Shown here in pieces: positions 43,520 to 52,228 of a DNA stretch of 64,000 nt (position 1 is the stretch's first letter; each line of letters starts with the position of its first letter). Location of the stretch: NCBI GenBank assembly GCA_963781725.1, contig CAWAGV010000002.1, forward strand, positions 1,364,001 to 1,428,000, given 5' to 3'. A program made the translations under genes and the position numbers. Origin of the DNA: BOG-931 sp963781725 (GTDB lineage Bacteria > Pseudomonadota > Alphaproteobacteria > Rhizobiales > Xanthobacteraceae). The notes beneath the pieces were generated by a model. The model was not told the DNA's origin. It did no database searches and saw only the letters and a program-made list of their open reading frames with translations.

Positions 43520-44305
43520 ATGGCGGACGGAGCGCAGATCGTCGTCGAGGGGGTGACGCACACCTACCGGCCGTCCCACGGACGGGCGGTGCGGGCCCTG
43601 TCCGACGTCTCCGTGCAGGTCCGTTCCCGCGAATTCCTGGCGCTGCTCGGTCCGTCCGGCTGCGGCAAGTCCACTTTGCTTTACCTGGTCGGCGGATTTT
43701 TGCCGACCGAGGCCGGCCGCATCACCGTCGAGGGCAAGCCGATCACCGCGCCGGGCCCGGACCGCGGCATCGTTTTTCAGCACTTCGCGCTGTTCCCGTG
43801 GAAAACCGTGCGCGGCAACATCCTCTACGGCCTCGAACGGCAGGGACTGCCGCGCCTGGAGCGCGAGAAACGCGCCCAGGAATTCATCAACCTTGTCGGC
43901 CTGCGCGGTTTTGAGGACAGCTATCCGTCGCAGCTGTCCGGCGGCATGAAACAGCGCACCGCGATCGCCCGGACGCTGGCCTTCGATCCGAACATCCTGC
44001 TGATGGACGAGCCGTTCGGCGCGCTCGACGCGCAGACGCGCCTGCTGATGCAGACCGAACTGCTCAGCATCTGGCAGCGCACGCCGAAGACCGTGATCTT
44101 CGTCACCCATGACGTGCAGGAAGCGGTCTATCTCGCCGAGCGGGTCGCGGTGATGTCGGCCCGGCCCGGCCAGATCAAGACCATCGTCGAAACCAAATTC
44201 GACAAGACCGATCCCAACGTCATGCGCAGCAAGGCGTTCGTCGACAAAGTCGACGATATCTGGAATCTGGTCCGCGACGAGGCCATCAAGGCGCAGACGT
44301 TATGA
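43520..44305 (+). CDS. ABC transporter ATP-binding protein (nitrate/sulfonate/taurine type)
   Basis: 261 residues. Walker A is LLGPSGCGKSTLLYLVGGF, the Q-loop region IVFQHFALFPWKTV, the signature LSGGMKQRTAIARTLAF, Walker B ILLMDEPFGALD and the H-loop VIFVTHDVQEAVYLAERV. FPWKTVRGNILYGLE is typical of the SsuB/TauB/NrtD class. It powers the importer formed by the two downstream permeases and overlaps the first of them by 4 bases. Confidence 0.93.
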   Translation: MADGAQIVVEGVTHTYRPSHGRAVRALSDVSVQVRSREFLALLGPSGCGKSTLLYLVGGFLPTEAGRITVEGKPITAPGPDRGIVFQHFALFPWKTVRGNILYGLERQGLPRLEREKRAQEFINLVGLRGFEDSYPSQLSGGMKQRTAIARTLAFDPNILLMDEPFGALDAQTRLLMQTELLSIWQRTPKTVIFVTHDVQEAVYLAERVAVMSARPGQIKTIVETKFDKTDPNVMRSKAFVDKVDDIWNLVRDEAIKAQTL

Positions 44306-45042
44306 AGGCCTTCATCCGCTATTCGCCGCTGTTGCTGCTCGCGGTGGCTTGGGAGCTTGTCGCGCGGCTCAATCTTGTCGATTCGTCGGCGCTGCCGTCG
44401 CTCACCAAGGTCGGGGCCGCGTGGGTCGACCTGATGCGCGACGGCGAACTGATCGACAACGGCGGTGCGTCGCTGTACCGCGCCTTCGCCGGGCTGGCGC
44501 TGGCCATCGCGGTCGGCGGCGGACTGGGCCTGGCGATGGCGCGATGGCGGCTGCTCGACGTGTTCGTCAATCCGCTGGTCGAACTGTTCTATCCGCTGCC
44601 GAAATCGGCGCTGATCCCGGTCACCGTGCTGTGGCTCGGCTTCGGCGACGGTTCGAAAATCCTGCTGATCTTTCTCGGCTGCATGATCCCGGTCACCATC
44701 GGCGCCTACAACGGCGCCCGCGGCAGCGATCACACCCTGCTCTGGTCGGTGCGCAGCATGGGCGCCGGCAGCCTGCGCACGATGTGGGACGTGGTGGTGC
44801 CGAGTGCGCTGCCGGAAATCCTCAACGGCATCCGCACCGCGCTGGCGCTGGCCTTCATCTTGCTGGTCAGCTCCGAGCTGATCGTGTCGCAGAAAGGCTT
44901 CGGCTATCTGATCGGTTATCTCGGTTCGACCGGCGCCTACGAAGGCATGTACGCGGTGGTGCTGACCGTCGCGTTGCTCGGCTTCGGCGCCGACCGCACC
45001 TATCAGCTTCTCGTGAGCAGGTTGCTGCGATGGCGGGACTAG
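44302..45042 (+). CDS. ABC transporter permease
   Basis: 246 residues with six transmembrane segments, BPD_transp_1 family (SsuC/TauC type). The EAA loop region is SVRSMGAGSLRTMWDVVVPSALPEILNGIRTALALAF. It overlaps the ATPase gene by ATGA and the next permease gene by 13 bases, so the products are made together and probably form a heterodimeric channel. Confidence 0.92.
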   Translation: MKAFIRYSPLLLLAVAWELVARLNLVDSSALPSLTKVGAAWVDLMRDGELIDNGGASLYRAFAGLALAIAVGGGLGLAMARWRLLDVFVNPLVELFYPLPKSALIPVTVLWLGFGDGSKILLIFLGCMIPVTIGAYNGARGSDHTLLWSVRSMGAGSLRTMWDVVVPSALPEILNGIRTALALAFILLVSSELIVSQKGFGYLIGYLGSTGAYEGMYAVVLTVALLGFGADRTYQLLVSRLLRWRD

Positions 45043-45869
45043 ACGATCAGGCGACCCTCGCCGCGGCGGCGGCCGATCTCGCACCGCAGTCGCGGCGGCT
45101 CGATGCGGCGTTTCGCATCGGCGCAGGAATTTTCTCTATCCTCGTTATGCTGATCGCCTGGGAGCTGTTCGCCCGCAGCGGCAAGGTGACCCCGTTCATG
45201 CTGCCGCGCTTCAGCACCGTGCTCGAATACATCTACAAGGACGCCGTCAGCGGCGACCTCTGGATCAATCTGGCGCTGACGCTTTATCGCGCCATGACCG
45301 GCTTCGTCATCGCCACCGTCGCCGGGATTGTGCTGGCGATGCTGATGTCGCGGTCGAAGATCGCGCACTGGTTCTTCGATCCGATCATCTCGGTCGGCTT
45401 CCCGATGCCGAAGATCGCATTCCTGCCGATCATCATTCTCTGGCTTGGGCTGTACGATTTCTCGAAAATTTCCATCGTGGTATTTGACGCGATCTTCCCG
45501 GTGGTGACCGCGACGCTCGCCGGCATTGTCGCAGTCGACAAGGAACTGCTGTGGTCGGCGCGCAACATGGGCGCCAAAGAACACGAGATCATGTGGCAGG
45601 TGGTGCTGCCGGCAGCATCGCCGCAAATCCTCACCGGCCTGCAAGTGGCGCTGCCGATCTCGCTCATCGTCGCCATCATCGCCGAGATGGTGATGGGCGG
45701 TTACGGGCTGGGCGGCGCCATGATGGGCGCGTCGCGCTTTGCCAATTCCCCCGGCGTGTTTGCCGGCATCGTCGAGATCGCCGTCGTCGGCTACGCCCTG
45801 ATCAAGATCATGGCGTGGCTGCGGCGCCGGCTACTGGTCTGGCACCAGGAAACCGCCGACCGCGAGTAG
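45030..45869 (+). CDS. ABC transporter permease
   Basis: 279 residues from ATG 45030 (MAGLDDQATLAAAAADLAPQ). Six membrane segments follow an N-terminal cytoplasmic stretch of about 30 residues. The EAA loop reads SARNMGAKEHEIMWQVVLPAASPQILTGLQVALPIS. It is longer than its neighbour but from the same family, so the importer has two different permeases. The start lies inside the end of the preceding gene. Confidence 0.92.
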   Translation: MAGLDDQATLAAAAADLAPQSRRLDAAFRIGAGIFSILVMLIAWELFARSGKVTPFMLPRFSTVLEYIYKDAVSGDLWINLALTLYRAMTGFVIATVAGIVLAMLMSRSKIAHWFFDPIISVGFPMPKIAFLPIIILWLGLYDFSKISIVVFDAIFPVVTATLAGIVAVDKELLWSARNMGAKEHEIMWQVVLPAASPQILTGLQVALPISLIVAIIAEMVMGGYGLGGAMMGASRFANSPGVFAGIVEIAVVGYALIKIMAWLRRRLLVWHQETADRE

Positions 45870-45993
45870 TAGTGGCTCGCGGCGGCGACTTCCTGCCCAA
45901 TCCCCTGCCAAGGACTGCCCGGTGCGGCATGTCGCAGCCTTGCGTACCGCGGCATTTTCCCGTCATCCTGAGCGAAATACAGGGGGAAACGTG

Positions 45994-47004
45994 ATGCGTG
46001 CCGCGACATATACATTGGCAGGTACATTGACAGGACTGCTGGGCCTGGCTTTGGCCGGTACGGCCCAAGCCGACCCCCTGAAGATCCGCGGGTCCTGGGT
46101 CGCGCCGGTGTCCAATTGGGCGTCGATCTGGCTGGAAAAGAAGGACCTCGCGGTCCATTTCGGCAAATCCTACGTGTTCGAAAGCGTCCGCTACGCCGGT
46201 ACGCCGCCGATGATCACCGCGATGGCGACCGGAGAGCTGGAGATCGGCGATCTCGCCTATTCCACGCTGCCGATCGCAATCCAGAATGCCGGCATGGACG
46301 ACCTGCGCGTCGTCGCCGACGAGTTCCAGGACGGCTATCCCGGCTATCGCGCCGACGATTTCCAGGTGCTGGCCGACGGCCCGATCAAGAAGGTCGAAGA
46401 CCTCAAGGGCAAGGTGCTGGCGACCAATGCGGTCGGCAGCGGCGTCGACGTCGCCATGAAGGCGATGCTGCACAAGCACGGGCTGGAGCCGAACCGCGAC
46501 TACACCGTGGTCGAGGCGCCGTTTCCCGGCATGCGCGCCATGCTGGCGGAAAAGAAAGTCGACATGATCCCGACCGTGCTGCCGTTCGCGCTCGATCCGG
46601 AACTGAAAAAGATCGCGCAGCCGCTGTTCAATATGACCGATGCAGTTGGTCTTACCCAGTTTGCCATGTGGGTGATGCGCAAGCCGTTCATCGACCAGAA
46701 CCGCGCCGCGATCGTCGACTTCATGGAAGACACCATGCGGATCGAGCGCTGGTTTCTCGATCCCAAGAACCATGACGCGGTGGCGCAGATCGCTAGCAAC
46801 GTCACCAAACAGCCGCCGGAGCGTTTCGGCTGGCTGTTCACCAAGAACGATTACTACCGCGCGCCCGACATGCGGCCCGACCTCGATGCGCTGCAAAAGA
46901 ATGTCGACATGACGCACGAGCTCGGCTTCGTGAAAGCGAGCTTCGACGTCAAGGCGCACTCCGACCTCAGCCTGGTCGAAGAAGCCGCCAAGCGGCTGCA
47001 ATAG
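45994..47004 (+). CDS. ABC transporter substrate-binding protein (NMT1/SsuA-like), copy 1
   Basis: 336 residues from ATG 45994, after aggggga. It has a signal peptide (about 1-26, cleavage near AQA). The mature protein begins DPLKIRGSWVAPVSNWASIW and contains AGTPPMITAMATGELEIGDLAYSTLPIAIQNAG, LKGKVLATNAVGSGVDVAMKAML and EAPFPGMRAMLAEKKVDMIP, the pattern of SsuA/NMT1-type proteins. It is followed by a close paralogue. Ligand unknown, perhaps an organic sulfonate, carboxylate or nitrogen compound. Confidence 0.92.
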   Translation: MRAATYTLAGTLTGLLGLALAGTAQADPLKIRGSWVAPVSNWASIWLEKKDLAVHFGKSYVFESVRYAGTPPMITAMATGELEIGDLAYSTLPIAIQNAGMDDLRVVADEFQDGYPGYRADDFQVLADGPIKKVEDLKGKVLATNAVGSGVDVAMKAMLHKHGLEPNRDYTVVEAPFPGMRAMLAEKKVDMIPTVLPFALDPELKKIAQPLFNMTDAVGLTQFAMWVMRKPFIDQNRAAIVDFMEDTMRIERWFLDPKNHDAVAQIASNVTKQPPERFGWLFTKNDYYRAPDMRPDLDALQKNVDMTHELGFVKASFDVKAHSDLSLVEEAAKRLQ

Positions 47005-47062
47005 GTCATTACATCGCGAGGCGCCGAACCAACGGCGCCCGCATCACCTCTGGGAGGAAGCA

Positions 47063-48070
47063 ATGCGTGCTACCGTCTTCGCATGGGCCGGGCTTTGCGG
47101 CCTGGCTATCGCACTCGCATCAGCCGGCGCGGCAGGCGCCGATCCGATCAAGATCCGCGAAGGCTGGGTCGCGCCCGGCAACTGGGGCTCGATTTGGCTG
47201 CAGAAGAAGGACCTCGCCAAGCATTTCGGCCAGTCCTACGTGATGGAGCCGGTGCACTATGTCGGCACGCCGCCGATGATCACCGCGCTCGCCACCAACG
47301 AGGTCGAAGTCACCAACCTCGCCTACTCGACTATGGGCATCGCCATTGGCAATGCCGGGCTCGATGACCTGCGCATCATCGCCGACGAGTTCCAGGACGG
47401 CGTGCCGGGCTACTATTCGCAGGAATACATGGTGCTGAAAGACAGCCCGATCCAGAAGATCGAGGACCTCAAGGGCAAAGTCGTCGCCACCAATGCCGCG
47501 GGCAGCGCCGTCGACGTCGCGCTTAAGGCGATGCTGCACAAGCACGGCCTCGAGCCGAACCGCGATTACACCGTCGTCGAAGCGCCGTTCCCGGCCATGA
47601 AGGCGATGCTGGCCGAGCACAAGGTCGATCTCATTCCCGCCGTACTGCCGTTCTCCTACGATCCCGAATTGCAGAAGATCGCGCGCGACCTGTTCGTCCA
47701 GCGCGACGCCATCGGCATCACCGACATGATCGTCTGGCAGGCGCGCAAGCCGTTCATCGACAAGAACCGTGCGCCGATGGTTGATTTCATGGAAAACTCA
47801 CTGCGCATCACGCGCTGGTATCTCGACCCGGCGAACCATGAAGGGGCCAAGCAAATCCTGGCCGATCTGGTGAAGCGCCCGCCGGAGACGTTCGATTGGG
47901 CCTTCACCAAGAAGGACACCTATCACGACCCCAACATGATGCCGAACCTCGACGCCCTGCAGAAGAACGTCGACATGACGCGCGACCTCGGCTTCACCAA
48001 GACCAGCTTCGACGTCAAAAAGTATTCCGATCTGAGCATGGTCGAAGAGGCGGCGAAGCGGCTGAAATAA
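47063..48070 (+). CDS. ABC transporter substrate-binding protein (NMT1/SsuA-like), copy 2
   Basis: 335 residues with a signal peptide (about 1-26). It aligns with the preceding protein over the whole length with at most a one-residue gap, about two thirds identical by eye, and shares MLHKHGLEPNRDYTVVEAPF exactly. The ligand-facing stretch differs (YRADDFQVLADG in copy 1, YYSQEYMVLKDS here). It is therefore a tandem duplication with possible change of specificity feeding the same ABC importer. Preceded by tgggagga. Confidence 0.92.
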   Translation: MRATVFAWAGLCGLAIALASAGAAGADPIKIREGWVAPGNWGSIWLQKKDLAKHFGQSYVMEPVHYVGTPPMITALATNEVEVTNLAYSTMGIAIGNAGLDDLRIIADEFQDGVPGYYSQEYMVLKDSPIQKIEDLKGKVVATNAAGSAVDVALKAMLHKHGLEPNRDYTVVEAPFPAMKAMLAEHKVDLIPAVLPFSYDPELQKIARDLFVQRDAIGITDMIVWQARKPFIDKNRAPMVDFMENSLRITRWYLDPANHEGAKQILADLVKRPPETFDWAFTKKDTYHDPNMMPNLDALQKNVDMTRDLGFTKTSFDVKKYSDLSMVEEAAKRLK

Positions 48071-48076
48071 CGCCGC

Positions 48077-48850
48077 TCAATGCATCGACTTGCCGCCGTC
48101 GACGTTGACGGTCTGGCCGGTCATGAAATCGCTGGCCGGCGACGAAAGGAACATCACCGCGCCGACCAGATCTGCCGGCACCTGAACGCGCTCGATGGCG
48201 CGGCCGGCAATCCGGGTCGCGAGATAATTTCCCGACGACGACGCGACTTGCGTTTCGCTCTGGGTCATTCCCGGCGTGAGCGCATTGACGGTGATGCCGA
48301 ATTCGCCGACCTCGCGCGCCAGCGCCCGGGTGAGCCCGATCACGCCGGCTTTCGACGTCGTGTAATGCAGCCGGTTCGGCGCGCCCTCCCAGACCCGCGA
48401 CGAGGAGATATTGACGATCTTGCCGCGCTTCTGCGCCTGCATCGCCGGGAACGCGGCGCGGCAGCACAGGAACATGCCGCGCAGATTGACCGCCATCACG
48501 CGGTCCCATTCATCGACCGGGATTTCCAGCCAGGAGCGCCGCGGCAGCGCGCTCATCAGCGAGGCGTTGTTGATCAGAACGTCGATCTTGCCGAAGCGGT
48601 CGAGCGCCGCCTGCGCCATGGCTGTGGTCGACTCTTCGCTGGCGACGTCGACGCCGATCCCGAGCGTGCTCAAGCCGGCGCCATTGAGCGACGAAGCCAC
48701 GGCTTCAGCGGCTTTGACGTCGATGTCGGCGGCGACGACGTGGGCGCCGGCTTTGGCAAATTCCTCGGCATAGACCTTGCCGAGGCCCTTACCGCCGCCG
48801 GTGATGACGACGCTGCGGCCGGTGAAATCGAAGCGCTCGTTCACGGCCAT
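48077..48850 (-). CDS. short-chain dehydrogenase/reductase with intact active site
   Basis: 257 residues. Cofactor motif ITGGGKGLGKVYA, an NNAS variant (VLINNASLMSAL), catalytic NISSSRVWEGAPNRLHYTTSKAGVIGL with Ser, Tyr and Lys in place, and the C-terminal FMTGQTVNVDGGKSMH. The Asp after the second strand (AADIDVKAAE) suggests NAD preference. It is convergent with the ABC operon, 6 bases from its end; a role in metabolising the imported compound is possible. Confidence 0.9.
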   Translation of the reverse strand: MAVNERFDFTGRSVVITGGGKGLGKVYAEEFAKAGAHVVAADIDVKAAEAVASSLNGAGLSTLGIGVDVASEESTTAMAQAALDRFGKIDVLINNASLMSALPRRSWLEIPVDEWDRVMAVNLRGMFLCCRAAFPAMQAQKRGKIVNISSSRVWEGAPNRLHYTTSKAGVIGLTRALAREVGEFGITVNALTPGMTQSETQVASSSGNYLATRIAGRAIERVQVPADLVGAVMFLSSPASDFMTGQTVNVDGGKSMH

Positions 48851-48874
48851 GAAATCTCTCCCGCGCAGCCGCCG

Positions 48875-49366
48875 TCAGGCGACCAGAACGTTAGTGAACT
48901 GCCAGGGATCGCGCTTGTCGATGTCTTCCTTGAACAGGCCGGGCCGATCCGTGAGCGGCGTCCAGCCGGTGTAAGCGCCGATCACCGGCCCGAGATACGG
49001 CATCTGCACGTCCAGGCAGCGGCGGAAATCCATCTCGTCGGCCTCGACAATGCCGGAGTTCGGATTTTCCAGCGCCCACACCATCCCGGCGAGCACCGCC
49101 GAGGTCACCTGCAGGCCGGTGGCGTTCTGGTACGGCGCGATTTCGCGGGTCTCCTCGATCGAGAGCTGCGAGCCGTACCAATAGGCGTTCTTCTTGTGGC
49201 CGTAGAGCAGCACGCCAAGCTCGTCGATGCCGTCGACGATCTCGTGCTCGTCGAGAATATGGATTGCCGGCTGGCGGTTGCCGGCCTGGCCGAACAGCTC
49301 ATGCAATGACAGCACCGCGTCGTTGCACGGGTGATAGGCGTAATGGCAGGTCGGCCGGTACACCAC
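48875..49366 (-). CDS. hss: homospermidine synthase, C-terminal part (frameshifted gene)
   Basis: 163 residues from a GTG inside the gene; in reality the C-terminal third of homospermidine synthase. VYRPTCHYAYHPCNDAVLSL and YGHKKNAYWYGSQLSIEETRE are family blocks, continuing directly from the N-terminal part once one base is removed at 49411-49412. Restored, the gene runs 48875-50306 and encodes 476 residues, the normal length. In the shifted region the correct frame reads ESISIADYFTLRNGRK. Confidence 0.85.
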   Translation of the reverse strand: MVYRPTCHYAYHPCNDAVLSLHELFGQAGNRQPAIHILDEHEIVDGIDELGVLLYGHKKNAYWYGSQLSIEETREIAPYQNATGLQVTSAVLAGMVWALENPNSGIVEADEMDFRRCLDVQMPYLGPVIGAYTGWTPLTDRPGLFKEDIDKRDPWQFTNVLVA

Positions 49367-50306
49367 CTTGCGGCCGTTGCGCAGCGTGAAGTAGTCGGCA
49401 ATCGAGATCGAACTCGTTGTGGGTGACGAGGAAGCCGTATTGCGCCTTGGCGGTCGGCGTCCAGGACCGCACCCGCGTGTTGGCGCCCGGCTGCGTCAGA
49501 TAGATCGCCGCCTGGCAGCCGGTTTTGTGCTTGTGCCCGTTCTTCGGCAGCTTCTTCTCATGGCTGCCCCAGCCGAGCTCGGCCGGCTGCATGCCCTCCG
49601 ACAAGAAGCCTTCCACCGACCAGGTATTGACGAACACTTCCAGCGGCTTCGGCTGCCGCGCGCGCTGGGTATCGCGTTCGGCAATGTGAATGCCCTTGAC
49701 GCCGACCTTCTTGGCCAGCTTGCCCCATTCCTCGCGCGTCTTCGGCTCGGTGAATTTCAGCTTCAGGTCGCCGGCGATGTTGAGGAGCGCCTGCTTGACG
49801 AACCACGACACCATGCCCGGATTGGCGCCGCAGCAGGACACCGCGGTGCTGCCGCCGGGATTCTTGCGGCGCGCCGCCAGCACCGCTTCGCGCAGCGCAT
49901 AGTTCGAGCGCGCCTCCGGCCCGAGCTTGGAATCGAAGTAGAACCCGGGCCACGGCTCGGCGACGGTGTCGATATAGAGCGCGCCGACCTCGCGGCAGAA
50001 TTCCATGATCTCGACCGACGACGTGTCGACCGAGAGGTTGACGCAAAAGCCCTGGGCACCGCCTTCGGTCAGCAGCGGGCCGAGCAGTTCGCGGTAATTT
50101 TTGCGGGTGATCGCCTGATGGATGAAGCGGATGCCGCGCTCGTCGAGCAGCTTGCGGTCCTTGTCCTCCGGATCGATGACGACGAACCGCGCTTTGTCAT
50201 AAGTGAAGTGCCGCTCGATCAAAGGCAGCGTGCCTTTGCCGATCGAGCCGAAACCGATCATCACAATGGGACCGGTGATGCGCGCGTGAACGGGCCATTC
50301 GGGCAT
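49299..50306 (-). CDS. hss: homospermidine synthase, N-terminal part (frameshifted gene)
   Basis: 335 residues, of which about 300 are genuine. The Rossmann motif IVMIGFGSIGKGTLPLI, FVNTWSVEGFLSEG and CCGANPGMVSWFVKQALLN identify homospermidine synthase, which makes homospermidine from two putrescines with NAD. After YGFLVTHNE the frame goes wrong (FDLDCRLLHAAQRPQ) because of one extra base at 49411-49412. The ornithine decarboxylase gene two genes upstream supplies putrescine. Whether the break is real cannot be settled from this sequence. Confidence 0.9.
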   Translation of the reverse strand: MPEWPVHARITGPIVMIGFGSIGKGTLPLIERHFTYDKARFVVIDPEDKDRKLLDERGIRFIHQAITRKNYRELLGPLLTEGGAQGFCVNLSVDTSSVEIMEFCREVGALYIDTVAEPWPGFYFDSKLGPEARSNYALREAVLAARRKNPGGSTAVSCCGANPGMVSWFVKQALLNIAGDLKLKFTEPKTREEWGKLAKKVGVKGIHIAERDTQRARQPKPLEVFVNTWSVEGFLSEGMQPAELGWGSHEKKLPKNGHKHKTGCQAAIYLTQPGANTRVRSWTPTAKAQYGFLVTHNEFDLDCRLLHAAQRPQGGVPADLPLRLSPVQRRGAVIA

Positions 50307-50417
50307 TGCTCAAAGCCTCCAGACGACAATAGCGGGGTGATAGCCGCGGCAATGCGGAAACGGAAGGGACGCCGGGGCTATTTGTCCGCGGCGTCCCCAG
50401 TTTGACAGTTTTGCGAA

Positions 50418-50999
50418 TTAGGCCGCGCGCAACCGGCGAACGCGGGCGCGTTCGCTGCGGCGGTCTTGCGCCACCAGCGTGGCAAGAGCCGGCGCCGGTG
50501 CACCTTCACCCGCGGCGCCGATCATGCCGCGCGCGCCGGAAAGCGCGCCCGGCTGCAGTTCGAGCGCCAGCAGCCGGTCGCGGTCGTAGCGGCCCGGCAT
50601 CCAGAGCTCGCTGGTCTGCGCCGCGGCGAAGCCGAAGCGGCCGTAGTACGGCGCGTCGCCGACCAGCAGCACCACCTGGTGGCCGAGCATGCGCGCACGC
50701 GCGATAACCCGGCGCATCAGCGCCGAACCGATGCCGCGGTTGCGATGCGCCGGAAGGACCGCGAGCGGGCCGAGCAGCAATGCCGCGCGTCCCGGCCCCG
50801 CCGTGACGTTCCAGAGCCGCACCGTGCCGATGATCCGGCCATGCTCGACCGCGGCGACCAGCGCCAGCCGGTCGGCCGGCAGACGGCCTTCGCGCAGGCG
50901 TTCGGACGCCTTGGCAAAACGCTCGGCACCGTAAGCGACATCCAGCAGCGCCTCGCGGGCCGCGACGTCGGCGATCTTTTCGTCCCGAATGGTCACCAT
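50418..50999 (-). CDS. GNAT family N-acetyltransferase (YhbS-like)
   Basis: 193 residues from ATG 50999. The acetyl-CoA binding loop is LAVLPAHRNRGIGSALMRRV (R/Q-x-x-G-x-G), preceded by GRAALLLGPLAV, and followed by VVLLVGDAPYYGRFGF, the typical YhbS/COG3153 ending. A 30-residue Ala/Arg-rich tail closes the protein. It lies between hss and odc in the same orientation. Polyamine acetylation is possible from position, but the family is broad. Confidence 0.88.
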   Translation of the reverse strand: MVTIRDEKIADVAAREALLDVAYGAERFAKASERLREGRLPADRLALVAAVEHGRIIGTVRLWNVTAGPGRAALLLGPLAVLPAHRNRGIGSALMRRVIARARMLGHQVVLLVGDAPYYGRFGFAAAQTSELWMPGRYDRDRLLALELQPGALSGARGMIGAAGEGAPAPALATLVAQDRRSERARVRRLRAA

Positions 51000-51073
51000 G
51001 ATCCCACTCCTTTCCGCTACCGAACCCCGGTGCCCACGCAAAGCGCGGGTCGCCGGAGCCGGAGCTTCACCGT

Positions 51074-52216
51074 TTAGATGTGAAAGGTGCGCAGCGGCGC
51101 GAAGCCGTTGAAGGCCACCGCTGCGTAGGTCGAGGTGTAGGCGCCGGTGCCCTCGATCAGCACCCGGTCGCCGATTTCGAGGCTGACCGGAAGCATGTAG
51201 GGCACCTTTTCGTACAGCACGTCGGCCGAGTTGCAGGTCGGACCGGCGAGCACGCACGGCGCCATGGCGTCGCCGTCCCGCGGCGTGCGGATCGGGTAGC
51301 GGATCGACTCGTCCATCGTCTCGGCGAGGCCGCCGAACTTGCCGATGTCGAGGTAGACCCAGCGCACATCATCTTCCTCGCTCTTCTTGGAGACGAGGAC
51401 GACTTCGGCTTCGATCAGGCCGGCATTGCCGACCATGCCGCGTCCCGGCTCGATGATGGTTTCCGGGATCTGGTTGCCGAAGTGCTTGCGCAGAGCCTTG
51501 AAGATCGCCGTGCCGTAGGATTTCACCGACGGGACGTTCTTCAGGTACTTGGTCGGGAAACCGCCGCCCAGGTTGACCATCGCCAGGTTGATGCCGCGCT
51601 CGCCGCACTCCCTGAACACCGACGCCGCCGAAGCCAGCGCCCGGTCCCAGGCGTGCTGGTTGCGCTGCTGCGAGCCGACATGGAACGACACCCCGTGCGG
51701 CTCCAGCCCGAGCTTCAGCGCGTGCTCGAGCACATCGACGGCCATCGCCGGTTCGCAGCCGAATTTGCGCGACAGCGGCCATTCCGCCCCGACGCAGTCG
51801 GAGAGGATGCGGCAGAAGACGCGGGAGGCGGGCGCCGCGCGGGCGACCTTCTCCACCTCGGCCTTGCAGTCGACCGCGAACATCCGGACACCGAGCGCGA
51901 AGGCGCGGGCGATGTCCCGCTCCTTCTTGATGGTGTTGCCGTAAGAGACACGGTCGGGCGTGGCCCCGGCGGCGAGCACCATCTCGATCTCGGCGACCGA
52001 GGCGGTGTCGAAGCAGGAGCCCAGCGAGACCAGCAAGGACAACAACTCCGGCGCCGGGTTCGCCTTCACGGCGTAGAACACCCGGCTGTCCGGCAGCGTC
52101 TTGGCAAAGGTCTTGTAGTTGTCGCGCACGACGTCGAGGTCAACGACCAGGCAGGGGCCCTCGTCGATGCCGTCTTCGCGGCGGCGGCGCAGGAATTCGC
52201 GGATACGCTCGGTCAT
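51074..52216 (-). CDS. odc: ornithine decarboxylase (alanine racemase-fold, group IV)
   Basis: 380 residues. The PLP Lys is in FYAVKANPAPELL (about residue 51); other landmarks are GVSFHVGSQQRNQHAW, MVNLGGGFPTKY, the phosphate-binding EPGRGMVGNAGLIEAEVV, and the active-site Cys in GPTCNSADVLYEKV. The size and motifs match the eukaryote-like ODC of Hyphomicrobiales, which makes putrescine and sometimes also decarboxylates lysine. With hss it forms the homospermidine pathway. A 500-base structured leader precedes it, pointing to post-transcriptional control. Confidence 0.94.
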   Translation of the reverse strand: MTERIREFLRRRREDGIDEGPCLVVDLDVVRDNYKTFAKTLPDSRVFYAVKANPAPELLSLLVSLGSCFDTASVAEIEMVLAAGATPDRVSYGNTIKKERDIARAFALGVRMFAVDCKAEVEKVARAAPASRVFCRILSDCVGAEWPLSRKFGCEPAMAVDVLEHALKLGLEPHGVSFHVGSQQRNQHAWDRALASAASVFRECGERGINLAMVNLGGGFPTKYLKNVPSVKSYGTAIFKALRKHFGNQIPETIIEPGRGMVGNAGLIEAEVVLVSKKSEEDDVRWVYLDIGKFGGLAETMDESIRYPIRTPRDGDAMAPCVLAGPTCNSADVLYEKVPYMLPVSLEIGDRVLIEGTGAYTSTYAAVAFNGFAPLRTFHI

Positions 52217-52228
52217 GGGCGTGCTCCT

